Shown here: piece after piece, positions 46,024-55,570 of the stretch
Position numbering within the stretch: the first letter of the stretch is position 1
Layout of the letters: every line of letters starts with the position of its first letter
Assembly (NCBI GenBank): GCA_018662225.1
Contig: JABJGO010000070.1
Location: 46,232 to 110,231 of the forward strand
Source: Rhodospirillales bacterium
GTDB taxonomy: Bacteria; Pseudomonadota; Alphaproteobacteria; Rhodospirillales; Casp-alpha2
Reading direction: 5' to 3'
DNA length: 64,000 nt
The notes under the pieces: model-generated
What the model was told of the DNA's origin: nothing
Seen by the model: the letters and a program-made list of their open reading frames with translations, nothing else
Database searches by the model: none
Position numbers and translations under genes: made by a program

Positions 46024-46042
46024 AGCATCTATAAGATAATGC

Positions 46043-46852
46043 CTATAAAATAATACCGGGGCAATCCATGGCATTATCGCTCAGGTCGCAGGTCACATAG
46101 TCGAACGCATCATCAATATCATCGGTCTGGTGAAAGTGATCGAGGTCTGCGGGGCTGATGGTGCCTGCGTCGACCATGGCACCCAAGTTCAGCACGGAAT
46201 TCCAATAGTCTGTGCCAAACAGCACGATTGAAATCTTCTGCGACAGCTTGCCGGTCTGGTTCAGGGTCAACACATCGAACAATTCATCCATGGTACCGAA
46301 CCCGCCCGGAAACACGATGATCGCTTTGGCCAGGCTCACAAACCAGAACTTGCGCATAAAGAAATAATGAAACTGAAACGTCAATTCCGGTGTGATGTAA
46401 GGGTTTTCTTTTTGCTCGAATGGCAGATTTATATTGAGACCGATATTGTCCCCGCCAGCTTCAGCGGCCCCCCGGTTGGCCGCTTCCATGATGCCGGGGC
46501 CACCACCTGAGCACACGACGAAGCGATTGCCATCGGAATCCAGATCATGCCCCCATTTGGTAATACGGTGGGCCAGTTCCCGAGCCGCTTCGTAGTACCC
46601 GGCATTAGTCATGTCCCGTTTAGCTTGGGATAAATCATCGCCAGCTTTTTCTGCGGCTGACAGATTGGCCTCGGCTTCTTCCCTGGAAATCATGCGGGCA
46701 GAACCGTACATGACCACGGTATCGCTGACACCACGTGCTTCGAAGCGGGCCAGTGGCTCCAGATATTCCGACAGAATACGCACGGCGCGGCCATCATGAC
46801 CTTCCAGAAAATTCAGATCTTTGTAGGCAACGGGCCTATTGATGTCGCTCAT
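46043..46852 (-). CDS. LOG-family (TIGR00730) protein
   Basis: A protein of about 269 residues with the lysine-decarboxylase-like Rossmann fold of LOG proteins: FVVCSGGGPGIMEAANRGA and the PGGxGTxxE motif as FPGGFGTMDELFDVL. These cleave nucleoside 5'-monophosphates (cytokinin ribotides in plants) to base and ribose phosphate. I chose the ATG at 46852, because AGAGGA lies 7 bases upstream of it; a GTG at 46858 is too close to that site. It overlaps the transporter gene by 17 bases. Confidence 0.9.
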   Translation of the reverse strand: MSDINRPVAYKDLNFLEGHDGRAVRILSEYLEPLARFEARGVSDTVVMYGSARMISREEAEANLSAAEKAGDDLSQAKRDMTNAGYYEAARELAHRITKWGHDLDSDGNRFVVCSGGGPGIMEAANRGAAEAGGDNIGLNINLPFEQKENPYITPELTFQFHYFFMRKFWFVSLAKAIIVFPGGFGTMDELFDVLTLNQTGKLSQKISIVLFGTDYWNSVLNLGAMVDAGTISPADLDHFHQTDDIDDAFDYVTCDLSDNAMDCPGIIL

Positions 46853-47738
46853 GATCACGTCCTCTTGCCTTTAATGCGCTTTCCCGGCGGGCAATATAGA
46901 TACCGGCCAAGGCAATAATACCGGCGCCGATCCATACTGTGGAATCCGGATTCTCACCCCACAAGACCCAACCGAATATAGCGCCCCAGACCAAAGATGT
47001 GTAGTCAAAGGGCGCTGCCACCGCTGCGGCCACATTCCGGTACGCGATGATGAGCAGGAATGAAGCACAGCCTTCGATCACGCCAAAGCCGGAAAACAAT
47101 GCCAGATGAGTCAGGCTCGGCGTATGCCATGATAACAGCAAAAATGGTGTGCTGATAAGGCCCGCTCCAATGGTGGTGTAGGTAAACATGGCCACATTGG
47201 TCTCCGTTGTGGACATGCGCCGGGTCATGGTCATGGACACGGCATAGATAAAAGCCGAGGCAATGACGAGCGCTGCCTCCGGTCGGAAGGCTTCTGTGCC
47301 CGGTCTGATCACCACCAAGGCACCAACAAACCCCACGGCTACCGCTGACCAGCGCCGAATGCCCACGTGCTCTCCCAGAATGGGTCTGGATAAAGCCGTG
47401 GTGAACAGCGGCGCGGTAAAAGATATAGCCATAGCCTCGGCCAATGGCATGAGCGTCACACCCCAGAAGAAAAAATAGATGCTGCCAAACCCCAAAAGGG
47501 CCCGAAACATATGCAGGCCCGGTCGACGGGTATAGAGCGCGCCAAGGCCGCTGTGGCACAAAAATACCGTCATGGGTATCAGGCCGAACAGATAGCGCAT
47601 GAAGACCACTTGTGTGGGTGCATAACCCTGGGTGCCGAACCACTTGGCTGATGCATCAGCCACACTGCCCAGAAACACAGCGCCGACGATAGCCGCAAGC
47701 CCAATGCCGACACGTTCCGGCGTGGGTTCAGGTTTCAT
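46836..47738 (-). CDS. EamA/DMT-family transporter
   Basis: A 300-residue protein with about ten membrane helices and two EamA repeats. FLGSVADASAKWFGTQGYAP opens the first, and SLVWGAIFGWVLWGENPD lies in the second. It probably exports or imports a small metabolite; the substrate is unknown. It is the first gene of a pair with the LOG gene. A similar, partial EamA gene is coded at the right edge of the window. Confidence 0.87.
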   Translation of the reverse strand: MKPEPTPERVGIGLAAIVGAVFLGSVADASAKWFGTQGYAPTQVVFMRYLFGLIPMTVFLCHSGLGALYTRRPGLHMFRALLGFGSIYFFFWGVTLMPLAEAMAISFTAPLFTTALSRPILGEHVGIRRWSAVAVGFVGALVVIRPGTEAFRPEAALVIASAFIYAVSMTMTRRMSTTETNVAMFTYTTIGAGLISTPFLLLSWHTPSLTHLALFSGFGVIEGCASFLLIIAYRNVAAAVAAPFDYTSLVWGAIFGWVLWGENPDSTVWIGAGIIALAGIYIARRESALKARGRDHERHQ

Positions 47739-47790
47739 GGGTGTTCATCATATTGGTGTGGCGTAAAAACGAATCAACTGTCACGACGGA

Positions 47791-48237
47791 TTACCTCCAG
47801 CGCGCCGTGGCATCATCATCCGATGATTTAGCCTCTACCCAGTTAGGGCCCTTGTCGCCGCTTTCCAGTTTCCAGAAAGGAGCCTTGGTTTTCAACCAGT
47901 CCATCAGAAATGAGCAAGCCTCAAACGCGGCCTGCCGGTGCGCCGATGCGGTGACGACCAGAACAATATTGTCGCCGGGGTGCAATTCACCATAGCGATG
48001 AATGACAGTTGAGCCTGAAAGCGTCCAGCGTTCATTGGCCTCGGCCTCGATCTCAGCCAGCGCCTTTTCCGTCATACCGGTATAATGTTCCAGCGTCATG
48101 GTGGATACAGTGGCGTCTTCCGACATATCGCGCACGGTACCCACAAAAGAACAGATTCCACCAATACCGGTATCACCCGCCCGCAAGGCCTCGATCTCGG
48201 CACCAATATCGAAGTCTTCCAGCTGTACCTTGATCAT
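47791..48237 (-). CDS. moaE: Molybdopterin synthase catalytic subunit
   Basis: A 148-residue protein: GGICSFVGTVRDMSEDATV, LEHYTGMTEKALAEIEAEA, VIHRYGELHPGDNIVLVVTA and a C-terminal WVEAKSSDDD. It adds two sulfurs to precursor Z using MoaD as the donor. The ATG lies 11 bases after the moaD stop. The cofactor genes moaA and moaC are not in this window. Confidence 0.94.
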   Translation of the reverse strand: MIKVQLEDFDIGAEIEALRAGDTGIGGICSFVGTVRDMSEDATVSTMTLEHYTGMTEKALAEIEAEANERWTLSGSTVIHRYGELHPGDNIVLVVTASAHRQAAFEACSFLMDWLKTKAPFWKLESGDKGPNWVEAKSSDDDATARWR

Positions 48238-48248
48238 GGTTAGGCCCT

Positions 48249-48500
48249 CTATCCGCCAGTGACCGGCGGGAAAAATGCAATCTCGTCAGTATCCGTGACG
48301 GGCCGGTCGTGGTTGGCATATTCCTGATTAATAGCAACTCGGACCGAGTCCACGTTGGAAAACGCATCCGCGTACCCGCCGCCACGCTGGCTAAGCCATC
48401 CGATCAGATCCAGAGCGGTGCCCACGTCATCCGGCAGGGTAATATCTTCCTTCGATATACCGGTCTTTTCGCGTACCCATGCAAAGTACAGTATCTTCAT
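48249..48500 (-). CDS. moaD: Molybdopterin synthase sulfur carrier subunit
   Basis: An 83-residue ubiquitin-like protein ending in FFPPVTGG; the terminal Gly-Gly is the thiocarboxylate site. ILYFAWVREKTG starts it. It overlaps moeA by 4 bases. Confidence 0.92.
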   Translation of the reverse strand: MKILYFAWVREKTGISKEDITLPDDVGTALDLIGWLSQRGGGYADAFSNVDSVRVAINQEYANHDRPVTDTDEIAFFPPVTGG

Positions 48501-49777
48501 CCCATCACCTCACTAAAGGGTAGCACCACGACCTGATCGCCGGGCTTCACGGTTTCTATATCTTCGTCCAGTTCCATCAAGCAATCAGCCCCAACCATGG
48601 AGGCCAGAATACCGGCCCCGCCGGAATGATCCTTGTACGCGGTCAGGCGACCAGCATCATCCGCCGCCAACCGGGCACGCACCCATTCGCGTCGCCCCAG
48701 TTTCTTTTTGTGCGCAAATCCTGATTGAACCTGAAAGCGCTTAGGGGAAGCATCAGACATACCCGATAACCAGCAAATCAGGGGCCGGGCCACCACCACA
48801 AACGTGACCATGGCCGCCACCGGATTACCGGGCAGACCCACAAAGGCAGCGCTCCCCACCTGTCCCAATGCAATGGGTCGGCCGGGCTTAATGGCCAATC
48901 GCCACATATGAACAGTACCGTGGGCTTCGACAGCGGCTTTCACATGATCTTCTTCACCAGCGGAAACGCCGCCCGATGTGATCAGCAGATCGTGGTCATC
49001 AGCCGCCTTCACAAGGGCCGCCGCGATGGTATCGAAATCATCTGGTAAAATGCCTAAATCAGTTACCCGACAGCCAAGGCCATTCAGTAGCGCTTTCAGG
49101 GAATAGCGGTTGGCATCGAAAATACAGCCTTCGGGGGCATCACCAGACGGGTCGCGCACTTCATCGCCCGTTGAAAACACGGCCACCCGCAAACCTGCAT
49201 AGACCGGCAATTCATGACACCCCACCGATGCTGCCACCCCCAGTTCCTGCGCGCGTAATCGGGTGCCCGCCGTCAGGATGGTTTCACCGATGCCGATATC
49301 CTCACCAGCCGAGCGTCGGTTGGATCCACGCTTCAGGCCGCAGGGTAGAACAACCACATCACCATCTGCGGTGGTGTCTTCTTCCATGAATATGGTATCA
49401 GGGCCGCTGCTTTGCGTGCCATCTGGTCCGACCGGTATGGGGGCGCCGGTGAATATACGCAGGGCCTCGCCCGAGACCGCAGGCCTGTCCAAAGGATGTC
49501 CCGCCGCAATGCGCCCGGTAAAGGGTAGCCGGGTATCTTCATCCGGATTCAGGTCATCGAAATAAACGGCATAACCGTCAACCGCGCTGTTATCATGAGG
49601 CGGTACGTTGCGACCTGAAACCAGGTCTTCAGCCAGCACCCGCCCCAAACAACCGTCCAGATTAACGGTTTCAATGCCAACGACGGTCTCCACGCGTGAC
49701 CGCATGTCCGACAACGCATCAACGAGGGGTGTCAGCTCACCGCCAAAGGCGAAGCAATCGTCCTTAAGCTGCGCCAT
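48497..49777 (-). CDS. moeA: Molybdopterin molybdenumtransferase
   Basis: A 426-residue protein: PPHDNSAVDGYAVYFDDL, FTGAPIPVGPD, DLLITSGGVSAGEEDHVKAA and FVGLPGNPVAAMVTF, the signatures of MoeA. It inserts molybdate into the dithiolene of molybdopterin. It overlaps the end of mobB by 14 bases. Confidence 0.95.
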   Translation of the reverse strand: MAQLKDDCFAFGGELTPLVDALSDMRSRVETVVGIETVNLDGCLGRVLAEDLVSGRNVPPHDNSAVDGYAVYFDDLNPDEDTRLPFTGRIAAGHPLDRPAVSGEALRIFTGAPIPVGPDGTQSSGPDTIFMEEDTTADGDVVVLPCGLKRGSNRRSAGEDIGIGETILTAGTRLRAQELGVAASVGCHELPVYAGLRVAVFSTGDEVRDPSGDAPEGCIFDANRYSLKALLNGLGCRVTDLGILPDDFDTIAAALVKAADDHDLLITSGGVSAGEEDHVKAAVEAHGTVHMWRLAIKPGRPIALGQVGSAAFVGLPGNPVAAMVTFVVVARPLICWLSGMSDASPKRFQVQSGFAHKKKLGRREWVRARLAADDAGRLTAYKDHSGGAGILASMVGADCLMELDEDIETVKPGDQVVVLPFSEVMG

Positions 49778-50309
49778 TTCGCGTCTCCGGTCGTTTCTCC
49801 GGTTGCGCAGACGAATTCAAGCCGACGTAGTCCACGATAAAATCCGCGATGACCTGTGGGTCATTCAGATCGATCAGCGGCACATGGTCAACGTTCATGG
49901 GCTCGTCAGATGCCACCGCAACAACGGAACCATCGTCCAGCGCCAGCAACGGCTTACCCAACGACGGGCGGTGAACTTCGATCTTGGGGTGCGGGTATGA
50001 CTTGAAACCTTCAATCAGGACCAGATCAACCGGTGACATGTGCTCTAACAATTCTTCGATAGAAGGTTCCGGTTGGTCATTCAACTCATGCAGCAACGCC
50101 CAGCGCGTGGATGACGTGAGCATGACCTCCGCCGCACCCGCCATGCGGTGATTATGTGAATCTTTGCCTGGACGGTCTAGGTCGAAATGGTGGTGGGTGT
50201 GTTTCATCGTGGAAACCGTAATGCCACGCTCAATGATTTTGGGCATGACCTGAACCACCAACGTAGTCTTGCCGCTACCGCTCCATCCGGCCAATCCAAA
50301 AATCTTCAT
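49764..50309 (-). CDS. mobB: Molybdopterin-guanine dinucleotide biosynthesis protein MobB
   Basis: A 181-residue P-loop GTPase: IFGLAGWSGSGKTTLVVQ, HTHHHFDLDRPGKDS and LVLIEGFKSYPHPKIEVHR. It assists MobA in making the guanine-dinucleotide form of the cofactor. It overlaps the pgsA stop by 4 bases and is part of the uvrC-pgsA-mobB-moeA-moaD-moaE run. Confidence 0.92.
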   Translation of the reverse strand: MKIFGLAGWSGSGKTTLVVQVMPKIIERGITVSTMKHTHHHFDLDRPGKDSHNHRMAGAAEVMLTSSTRWALLHELNDQPEPSIEELLEHMSPVDLVLIEGFKSYPHPKIEVHRPSLGKPLLALDDGSVVAVASDEPMNVDHVPLIDLNDPQVIADFIVDYVGLNSSAQPEKRPETRNGAA

Positions 50310-50971
50310 TTTGGCTCACCCGTCTCTGGCTCGTTTATCTCTGGTTCGTTTATCTCTGGTTCGTCCGCCTCTGGCGCATCATCGCCCGAACGCTGCATCG
50401 GTGCCTGATCAGTCTCGTTGATGTGCTTCAAGCCCACGTAAAGATAATCAAACCCGGTAATCAGCGTCAGCGCCGCCGCCATCCACAGGCCGACGACACC
50501 TATCTGTATTGTGGCCATACCCCAGAAATCCGGTCCATTGGGGCCCACAAGCAGGAAACCCAGGGCCAGCATCTGGATACCGGTTTTCCACTTGGCCAGA
50601 TGGCTCACCGGCATACCGACTCGCAGCTCCGCCAGGAATTCCCGCAAGCCTGAAACCAGAATTTCGCGCGCTAGAATAATACCGGCGGCGATAACCTCAT
50701 ATCCGGCGATACGGTCAGCAGCCAACAAGGCAAATATGACAGCCGCCACCAGCATCTTGTCGGCAATGGGGTCAAGAAAGCGACCCAACGCCGACTGCAT
50801 GTGCCATGCACGGGCAAGATAACCATCCAGAAAATCCGTCACACAGGCATACGTATAAAGGCTGAACGCAAGCCAACTGCCGAGCGGGTCCGGCACGAAA
50901 AACAGACCGGCGACGATCGGCGCTGAAATCAACCGCGTATAGGTCAGAATATTTGGCAACTTAAGATACAT
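50306..50971 (-). CDS. pgsA: CDP-diacylglycerol-glycerol-3-phosphate 3-phosphatidyltransferase
   Basis: A 221-residue membrane enzyme. The CDP-alcohol transferase motif (DG-x2-AR-x8-G-x3-D-x3-D) is present from DFLDGYLARAW to GRFLDPIADKMLV. It makes phosphatidylglycerol phosphate. The C-terminal tail is an acidic repeat (EPEINEPEINEPETGEPK) made by four 15-base units, unusual for the family. Confidence 0.93.
   Translation of the reverse strand: MYLKLPNILTYTRLISAPIVAGLFFVPDPLGSWLAFSLYTYACVTDFLDGYLARAWHMQSALGRFLDPIADKMLVAAVIFALLAADRIAGYEVIAAGIILAREILVSGLREFLAELRVGMPVSHLAKWKTGIQMLALGFLLVGPNGPDFWGMATIQIGVVGLWMAAALTLITGFDYLYVGLKHINETDQAPMQRSGDDAPEADEPEINEPEINEPETGEPK
50324..50380. repeat. 15-base tandem repeat at the 3' end of pgsA
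   Basis: About four units of CTCTGGNTCGTNNNN; the second and third begin CTCTGGTTCGT and are nearly identical. They code the NEPEI repeats in the pgsA tail. The unit length is a multiple of three, so copy changes would keep the frame. Confidence 0.7.
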
Positions 50972-51011
50972 TTGTGTTTCCGGGTGTGTGTCCGTTTGTG
51001 TTTCCGGGTGT
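50971..51011. repeat. Direct repeat in the pgsA leader
   Basis: TTTGTGTTTCCGGGTGT occurs at 50971-50987 and 50995-51011, 24 bases apart. On the minus strand each copy holds GGAAACACAAA; the one next to the pgsA ATG carries its probable ribosome site. Confidence 0.65.
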
Positions 51012-51045
51012 CTTTCAGTTAGTGCCCATTGTCATGGGATATTAG

Positions 51046-53049
51046 TCATCCATGGGGATGGAACCAGTCATAAATTTTACTCGCCATAGCGGCGCTGATG
51101 CCATCCACGACGGCCAAGTCCTCGCGGCCCGCTTCAGCCACCGATGAGGCGGCGCCAAAGTGATGTAACAACGCCTTCTTACGCTTACCGCCGACGCCTG
51201 GAATCTCGTCCAAGGTAGACTTTTGCGTCGATTTTCCTCGTTTCGCCCGGTGAGTACCAATGGCAAAACGGTGCGCCTCGTCACGCAGGCGTTGGATAAA
51301 GTAAAGAACCGGGTCGCGTGCCTCAAGGCTGAGGGGGGATTTCCCCCGCTGGAACACCCGTTCGCGACCGGCGTTACGGTTTGGCCCTTTGGCTACACCC
51401 GCCACGGCAACATCATCAATGCCCAGTTCCTCAAGAACCAGCAGTGTAGCATTGAGCTGGCCCAGCCCGCCATCGATCAATAGAAGATCCGGCCATTGCC
51501 CCATGCTACGGTCGGGGTCTTCCTTCATGGCCCGCGAAAACCGCCTGGTCAGAACCTCGCGCATCATGGCGAAATCATCACCGGCGCTATAGGGTTCCTG
51601 CGCGGTATCTGAAAGGCCGGGCCTATGGGGCTCGTCCGGTTTCTCAATGAGCGGTGTGAGGTGTTTGGAGCCCTTAATATTGAATTTTCGATAAGCGTTC
51701 TTCACAAACCCTTCGGGTCCCGCCACGATCATGGCCCCCACAGCGTCCGTTCCGGACACATGGCTGTTGTCATAGACTTCAATGCGTTCGGGTGCACCGT
51801 CCAGTTCCAGTGTCGCGCCCAGATTATCCAGCAATTTCCGCTGTGTAGCACTTTCAGCCAACCGGCGGGACAAAGCCGCACGAGCATTGGCTTCGGCATG
51901 GGCGAGCAGCTTGCGCTTGTCACCGCGGGTCGGCACACGCACATGGACCCGACGTTCGGCACGAATACCCAAAGCTTCGGACACCAGATCACGATTGGGA
52001 ATGTCCTGACTTAACAGCAATTGGCCCGGCGGTGTTGTCTGGGCATAGAACTGGCCCAGAAAGGCCTCCAGCACCGCATCGGCCGTCTCATCACGGCTAT
52101 GGGCCGGGAAATAGGCCCGGTTGCCGTAATTTCGCCCCCCTCGGTAGAAAAATATCTGGATACAGAAGTCTCCGTTATCTTCGTGGATAGCGATCACGTC
52201 TGTTGGTGGCATACCCGCCAGATTGATGTCCTGATGGGCCTGAATACGGGTCAGGGCCTGTATACGATCCCGGTACTGGGCAGCTTCTTCATACTTTTGC
52301 TTGTCACTGGCCTGTTGCATTTTGGCAGCCAGGTCTTGTTGTATAGTATTGCTGCGCCCACTGAGAAATGCTCGTCCCTGATCCACCAATTCGGCGTAGG
52401 CTTCCTGTGAAATACGACCATCACAGGGGCCTGAACATCGTTTGATCTGATACAGCAGACAGGGCCGTGTACGGGCCTCAAATACGGCATCGGTACAGGT
52501 ACGCAGCAAGAACACCCGCTGTAGAAAGGCCAGCGTCTCGTTCACCGCCGAGGCTGATGCAAAGGGTCCGAAATACTCGCCCTTGCGCTTTTGCGCACCC
52601 CGATGCTTGAGAATCTGGGCGAAGTCATGGTTGTCCGTCACCAATATCTGGGGGAAATTTTTGTCATCGCGTAACAGGATGTTATAGCGCGGTGCATATC
52701 GCTTGATCAGGTTCGCTTCCAGCAACAGGGCCTCGGCCTCTGTATGGGTGGTCACGAACTCCATGGTCGCGGTTTCGGAAACCATGCGGCGGATGCGGTT
52801 GGACTGGTTGTTCAGGTTCGTATAGCTGGTGACCCGCTTCTTCAGGCTTTTGGCCTTACCCACATAAAGCACTTTACCCGCATCGCTGATCATGCGGTAA
52901 ACGCCCGGTGTGTTCGGCAACGTTGTCAGGTAGGATCGAATCACATCAATGCCTGCGAGGGAATTCACCGAACCACCATCCACTTTCCCGTCTTCAAGCA
53001 CCTTTAGGGCCTTGCCTGAATCGTCTGCTGCTTGATCTTGCTCAACCAT
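51046..53049 (-). CDS. uvrC: Excinuclease ABC subunit C
   Basis: A 667-residue protein. The GIY-YIG nuclease is at the N-terminus ([20 protein letters not shown]), the UVR helix pair follows near 220-255, and the second nuclease (RNase H-like) has [19 protein letters not shown] and [14 protein letters not shown]. The helix-hairpin-helix end is [13 protein letters not shown] and [14 protein letters not shown]. It makes both cuts in nucleotide excision repair. There is an N-terminal extension of about 35 residues before the nuclease. Confidence 0.96.
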   Translation of the reverse strand: MVEQDQAADDSGKALKVLEDGKVDGGSVNSLAGIDVIRSYLTTLPNTPGVYRMISDAGKVLYVGKAKSLKKRVTSYTNLNNQSNRIRRMVSETATMEFVTTHTEAEALLLEANLIKRYAPRYNILLRDDKNFPQILVTDNHDFAQILKHRGAQKRKGEYFGPFASASAVNETLAFLQRVFLLRTCTDAVFEARTRPCLLYQIKRCSGPCDGRISQEAYAELVDQGRAFLSGRSNTIQQDLAAKMQQASDKQKYEEAAQYRDRIQALTRIQAHQDINLAGMPPTDVIAIHEDNGDFCIQIFFYRGGRNYGNRAYFPAHSRDETADAVLEAFLGQFYAQTTPPGQLLLSQDIPNRDLVSEALGIRAERRVHVRVPTRGDKRKLLAHAEANARAALSRRLAESATQRKLLDNLGATLELDGAPERIEVYDNSHVSGTDAVGAMIVAGPEGFVKNAYRKFNIKGSKHLTPLIEKPDEPHRPGLSDTAQEPYSAGDDFAMMREVLTRRFSRAMKEDPDRSMGQWPDLLLIDGGLGQLNATLLVLEELGIDDVAVAGVAKGPNRNAGRERVFQRGKSPLSLEARDPVLYFIQRLRDEAHRFAIGTHRAKRGKSTQKSTLDEIPGVGGKRKKALLHHFGAASSVAEAGREDLAVVDGISAAMASKIYDWFHPHG

Positions 53050-53466
53050 GTGTCTGAATCTGCGTCAAGTGCGTGCCATCGTCAATGATTGCGACATCTA
53101 AACCGTCTCTTATTGGGTCGATCACTTAAAGCAAGCGTACGGTGTGAAAACTATCCACGAGTCATGTGGATAAAGCTGTGGAGGAATCGCGGTTGAGAAA
53201 CAGGAATCGTGGCATAGCTGGGACTTAGCGATTTTGCCTATTTTTTAGGCACCTTCGGAACACCTTGGAGCGCCTTGGTTTACGGGCGGTACAGCGCTTT
53301 TACACTCCCATACAATAGTACTCCGACATCTTTCCCTCTCATGCGGACAATAAACCCAAGGGCGGAAATGCCTGTGCAAAACTTACCCAGCCTGACTCGA
53401 GTCCTTATTTCAAAAAATTGACTTCATGCCAATGAGTTGCGGGGCAATGCTGATATTTTGGGTCTA
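53050..53466. other. 417-base intergenic region between uvrC and folB
   Basis: No gene is visible. It holds TATCCAC...GTGGATA (53152-53172), an inverted repeat whose right half contains the perfect DnaA box TTATCCACA on the minus strand, and a GCCTA/TAGGC hairpin with a T loop (53236-53250). The region must also carry the uvrC promoter. I tried to read tRNA and small-RNA features in it and found none I can support. Confidence 0.55.
53152..53173. repeat. Inverted repeat containing a perfect DnaA box
   Basis: TATCCAC at 53152-53158 and GTGGATA at 53166-53172. The reverse complement of 53165-53173 is TTATCCACA, the DnaA consensus. One box, with a second near-match, is not enough to call an origin. 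Confidence 0.5.
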
Positions 53467-53877
53467 CTATTTGGCCTTGTTCAGGCGCTCAATTTCCACA
53501 CCCACGCTTGCGGCATCCGGCAAGATGTCCGGCTTTTCGATACGTACCCGAACCGAACAAACACGGTCATTGGTCAAACACATGGCGGCAACTTCTTCTG
53601 CCAGCGTTTCCACCAGATTGATATGCCCTCGCGTCATAATTTCCCTGGCACCGTCCGCGACCTTCTCATAACACACGATGTTCTCGTGTTCGTCATCAAC
53701 GGATGAAACGGCGTCGTGAACCGCCAGGTCAATGTTCACGCACACGTTCTGCGGCGCTTCTTTCTCAAAATCATAGATGCCGATGGAACAGGGAACGATC
53801 AGGTCCCGAACGAATACATGATACAGGCCCCGTGCCGCATCTGCCAAATGAGGTGAGTTTCTATTCGTCATTGTCAC
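53467..53877 (-). CDS. folB: Dihydroneopterin aldolase
   Basis: A protein of about 136 residues of the FolB/FolX family: FVRDLIVPCSIGIYDFEK, NIDLAVHDA, VCYEKVADGAREIM and LVETLAEEVAAMCLTND. It splits dihydroneopterin to hydroxymethyl-dihydropterin in folate synthesis. I favour the GTG at 53877, because GGAG lies six bases upstream; ATG at 53871 or 53889 are possible. Its upstream neighbour is the antiporter gene. Confidence 0.88.
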   Translation of the reverse strand: MTMTNRNSPHLADAARGLYHVFVRDLIVPCSIGIYDFEKEAPQNVCVNIDLAVHDAVSSVDDEHENIVCYEKVADGAREIMTRGHINLVETLAEEVAAMCLTNDRVCSVRVRIEKPDILPDAASVGVEIERLNKAK

Positions 53878-53983
53878 GCGAGACTCCATTTATCTTGGTC
53901 AAATGGCCTGGGGGCTTATGGAATAGAGGGCGATTCACGCTTCAAAAGTATCACGAAGTGATTCTATTTGAAACGATCGTGCT

Positions 53984-54958
53984 CTAGAATGATGCCAACA
54001 CCTGTTCAACACCGACGGCCTGCATGGTGATATACCCGCAATATAGCGCCAGAAACAACACAGCCGACGGCCTACTCAGCCGCCAGCCCCACAATAATAT
54101 AGGCAACATGATGGTGGTTGCCCCCAACATCACCCACAAATCGAAGCTGATAATCTGGCTTGAGACAGGCAGCGGTGTAACCATGGCCACAACGCCACTG
54201 ATACCCAGAATATTAAACATGTTAGAGCCAACCACATTGCCAATCGCCACATCTGCATGGCCCCGCAAAGCAGCCACGACTGACGCCGCCAGTTCAGGCA
54301 AGGATGTGCCCAGGGCAATCAGTGTCAGACCGATGACTTCTTCTGAGACGCCGTAATCCCGGGCAATATCCACGCCACCGTCAACCAACAGATCGGCACC
54401 GTAAATGGTGCCCGCCATACCGCCCAAAAGGGCCAGCCATACGACAAAAGTGCCGTCGGGAAGTCCGCCGATTTCTTCCACTTCCTCCACATGCAGTTCT
54501 GCATCTGCCCCACCGTGGTCGTGCTCGCGTCGGTAAGACAGATATAAAAACACGACCAGTGCCAGGACCAGCACGCCACCAGCCAATCCACCAATCTGGC
54601 CCTGGGTACAGAAAAAGGCGAACAGGATGCTACCCGCCATCAAGACAACCGCATCACCCAGCAAAGCGCCATGTTTCGATACAATGGGCGCAATTAAGCC
54701 CGCAGCACCCAAAATAAGCAGCACATTAGCAATATTCGATCCAATGACATTACCAAGTGCCAAACCGGGGGAACCGGAAAGTCCGGCCTGAAGGCCCACT
54801 ACAAGTTCAGGGGCTGAGGTGCCGATAGCGACCACAGTCATACCAATGACCAGAGGCGAAACGCCAAACTTCTTGGCCAGGGCAACGGCACCACGAACCA
54901 TGAACTCCGCCGCCACGAGCAATAACACAAACCCGATCACGACTTTTAGGTACATCAT
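53984..54958 (-). CDS. Calcium/sodium antiporter (YrbG family)
   Basis: A 324-residue protein with ten membrane helices in two halves. The two inverted alpha-repeats are visible as GTSAPELVVGLQAGLSGSP plus LALGNVIGSNIANVLLILG, and GTSLPELAASVVAALRGHA plus VAIGNVVGSNMFNILGISG. It exchanges Ca2+ or another cation for Na+ across the inner membrane. The roughly 100 bases on its upstream side separate it from rppH. Confidence 0.92.
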   Translation of the reverse strand: MMYLKVVIGFVLLLVAAEFMVRGAVALAKKFGVSPLVIGMTVVAIGTSAPELVVGLQAGLSGSPGLALGNVIGSNIANVLLILGAAGLIAPIVSKHGALLGDAVVLMAGSILFAFFCTQGQIGGLAGGVLVLALVVFLYLSYRREHDHGGADAELHVEEVEEIGGLPDGTFVVWLALLGGMAGTIYGADLLVDGGVDIARDYGVSEEVIGLTLIALGTSLPELAASVVAALRGHADVAIGNVVGSNMFNILGISGVVAMVTPLPVSSQIISFDLWVMLGATTIMLPILLWGWRLSRPSAVLFLALYCGYITMQAVGVEQVLASF

Positions 54959-55058
54959 GCCGATTACTCACTTTTGAGGCTGAAAATAGTTGTCATGCAA
55001 CGTTAATCATGTGTGCCATGAACCCTGATAGCAGGCAAGCAACATAGGCTATATCGGG

Positions 55059-55565
55059 TTAGGTATAATGGCGAAACTCTGCGACAATCGCCTCGTACAC
55101 AGCTTTCTTGAATGGCACCACAAGGTTCGCCAGATCGTCCATCCGTTGCCATCGCCAGTCTGAAAACTCGACCTCGTCATGCGCTGTCAGATCGATGTCT
55201 GAATCATCGCCCCGAAACCGGAAAACAAACCATTTTTGTGCCTGTCCCTTGTATTGGCCTATATATTTTCCGGGCCAACGCTGCAGGGCCTCGACTGGCA
55301 GGTCATAGGCCAACCACGCCTCACTTTCGCCTAACAACTCAGCCGTCGTAATGGATGTTTCTTCGGCCAACTCACGCCAGGCTGCCTGTTCCGGCGTTTC
55401 ACCCTCGTCAATGCCACCCTGTGGCATTTGCCAGGCATAGTCGCTGGCCTCGGCTCCTGCCCGTTGCCCCACAAAAACAAGGCCCTGATCATTGAGCACC
55501 ATAATACCCACACAGGGTCGGTACCGGGGATCAAAGGGAGCAGAGGGTGCTGAGGTATCTGCCAT
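55059..55565 (-). CDS. rppH: RNA pyrophosphohydrolase
   Basis: A 168-residue Nudix enzyme: RPCVGIMVLNDQGLVFVGQR, then the Nudix box GGIDEGETPEQAAWRELAEE, which ends in TSI rather than the usual xGU. It removes pyrophosphate from the 5' end of mRNAs to start decay. Last gene of the gpmI-envC-ctpA-deacetylase-rppH operon, beginning 5 bases after the deacetylase stop. Confidence 0.92.
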   Translation of the reverse strand: MADTSAPSAPFDPRYRPCVGIMVLNDQGLVFVGQRAGAEASDYAWQMPQGGIDEGETPEQAAWRELAEETSITTAELLGESEAWLAYDLPVEALQRWPGKYIGQYKGQAQKWFVFRFRGDDSDIDLTAHDEVEFSDWRWQRMDDLANLVVPFKKAVYEAIVAEFRHYT

Positions 55566-55570
55566 ACGTA

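Noticed and set aside
46024..46042. Short repeats CTATAAGATAATGCCTATAA between ilvE and the LOG gene as a terminator
   Set aside because: AT-rich direct repeat only; no GC stem and too little space for a standard terminator.
53050..53466. Chromosomal replication origin
   Set aside because: Only one perfect DnaA box and one near-match, with no AT-rich unwinding region or usual origin neighbours (dnaA, hemE, parAB, gidA).
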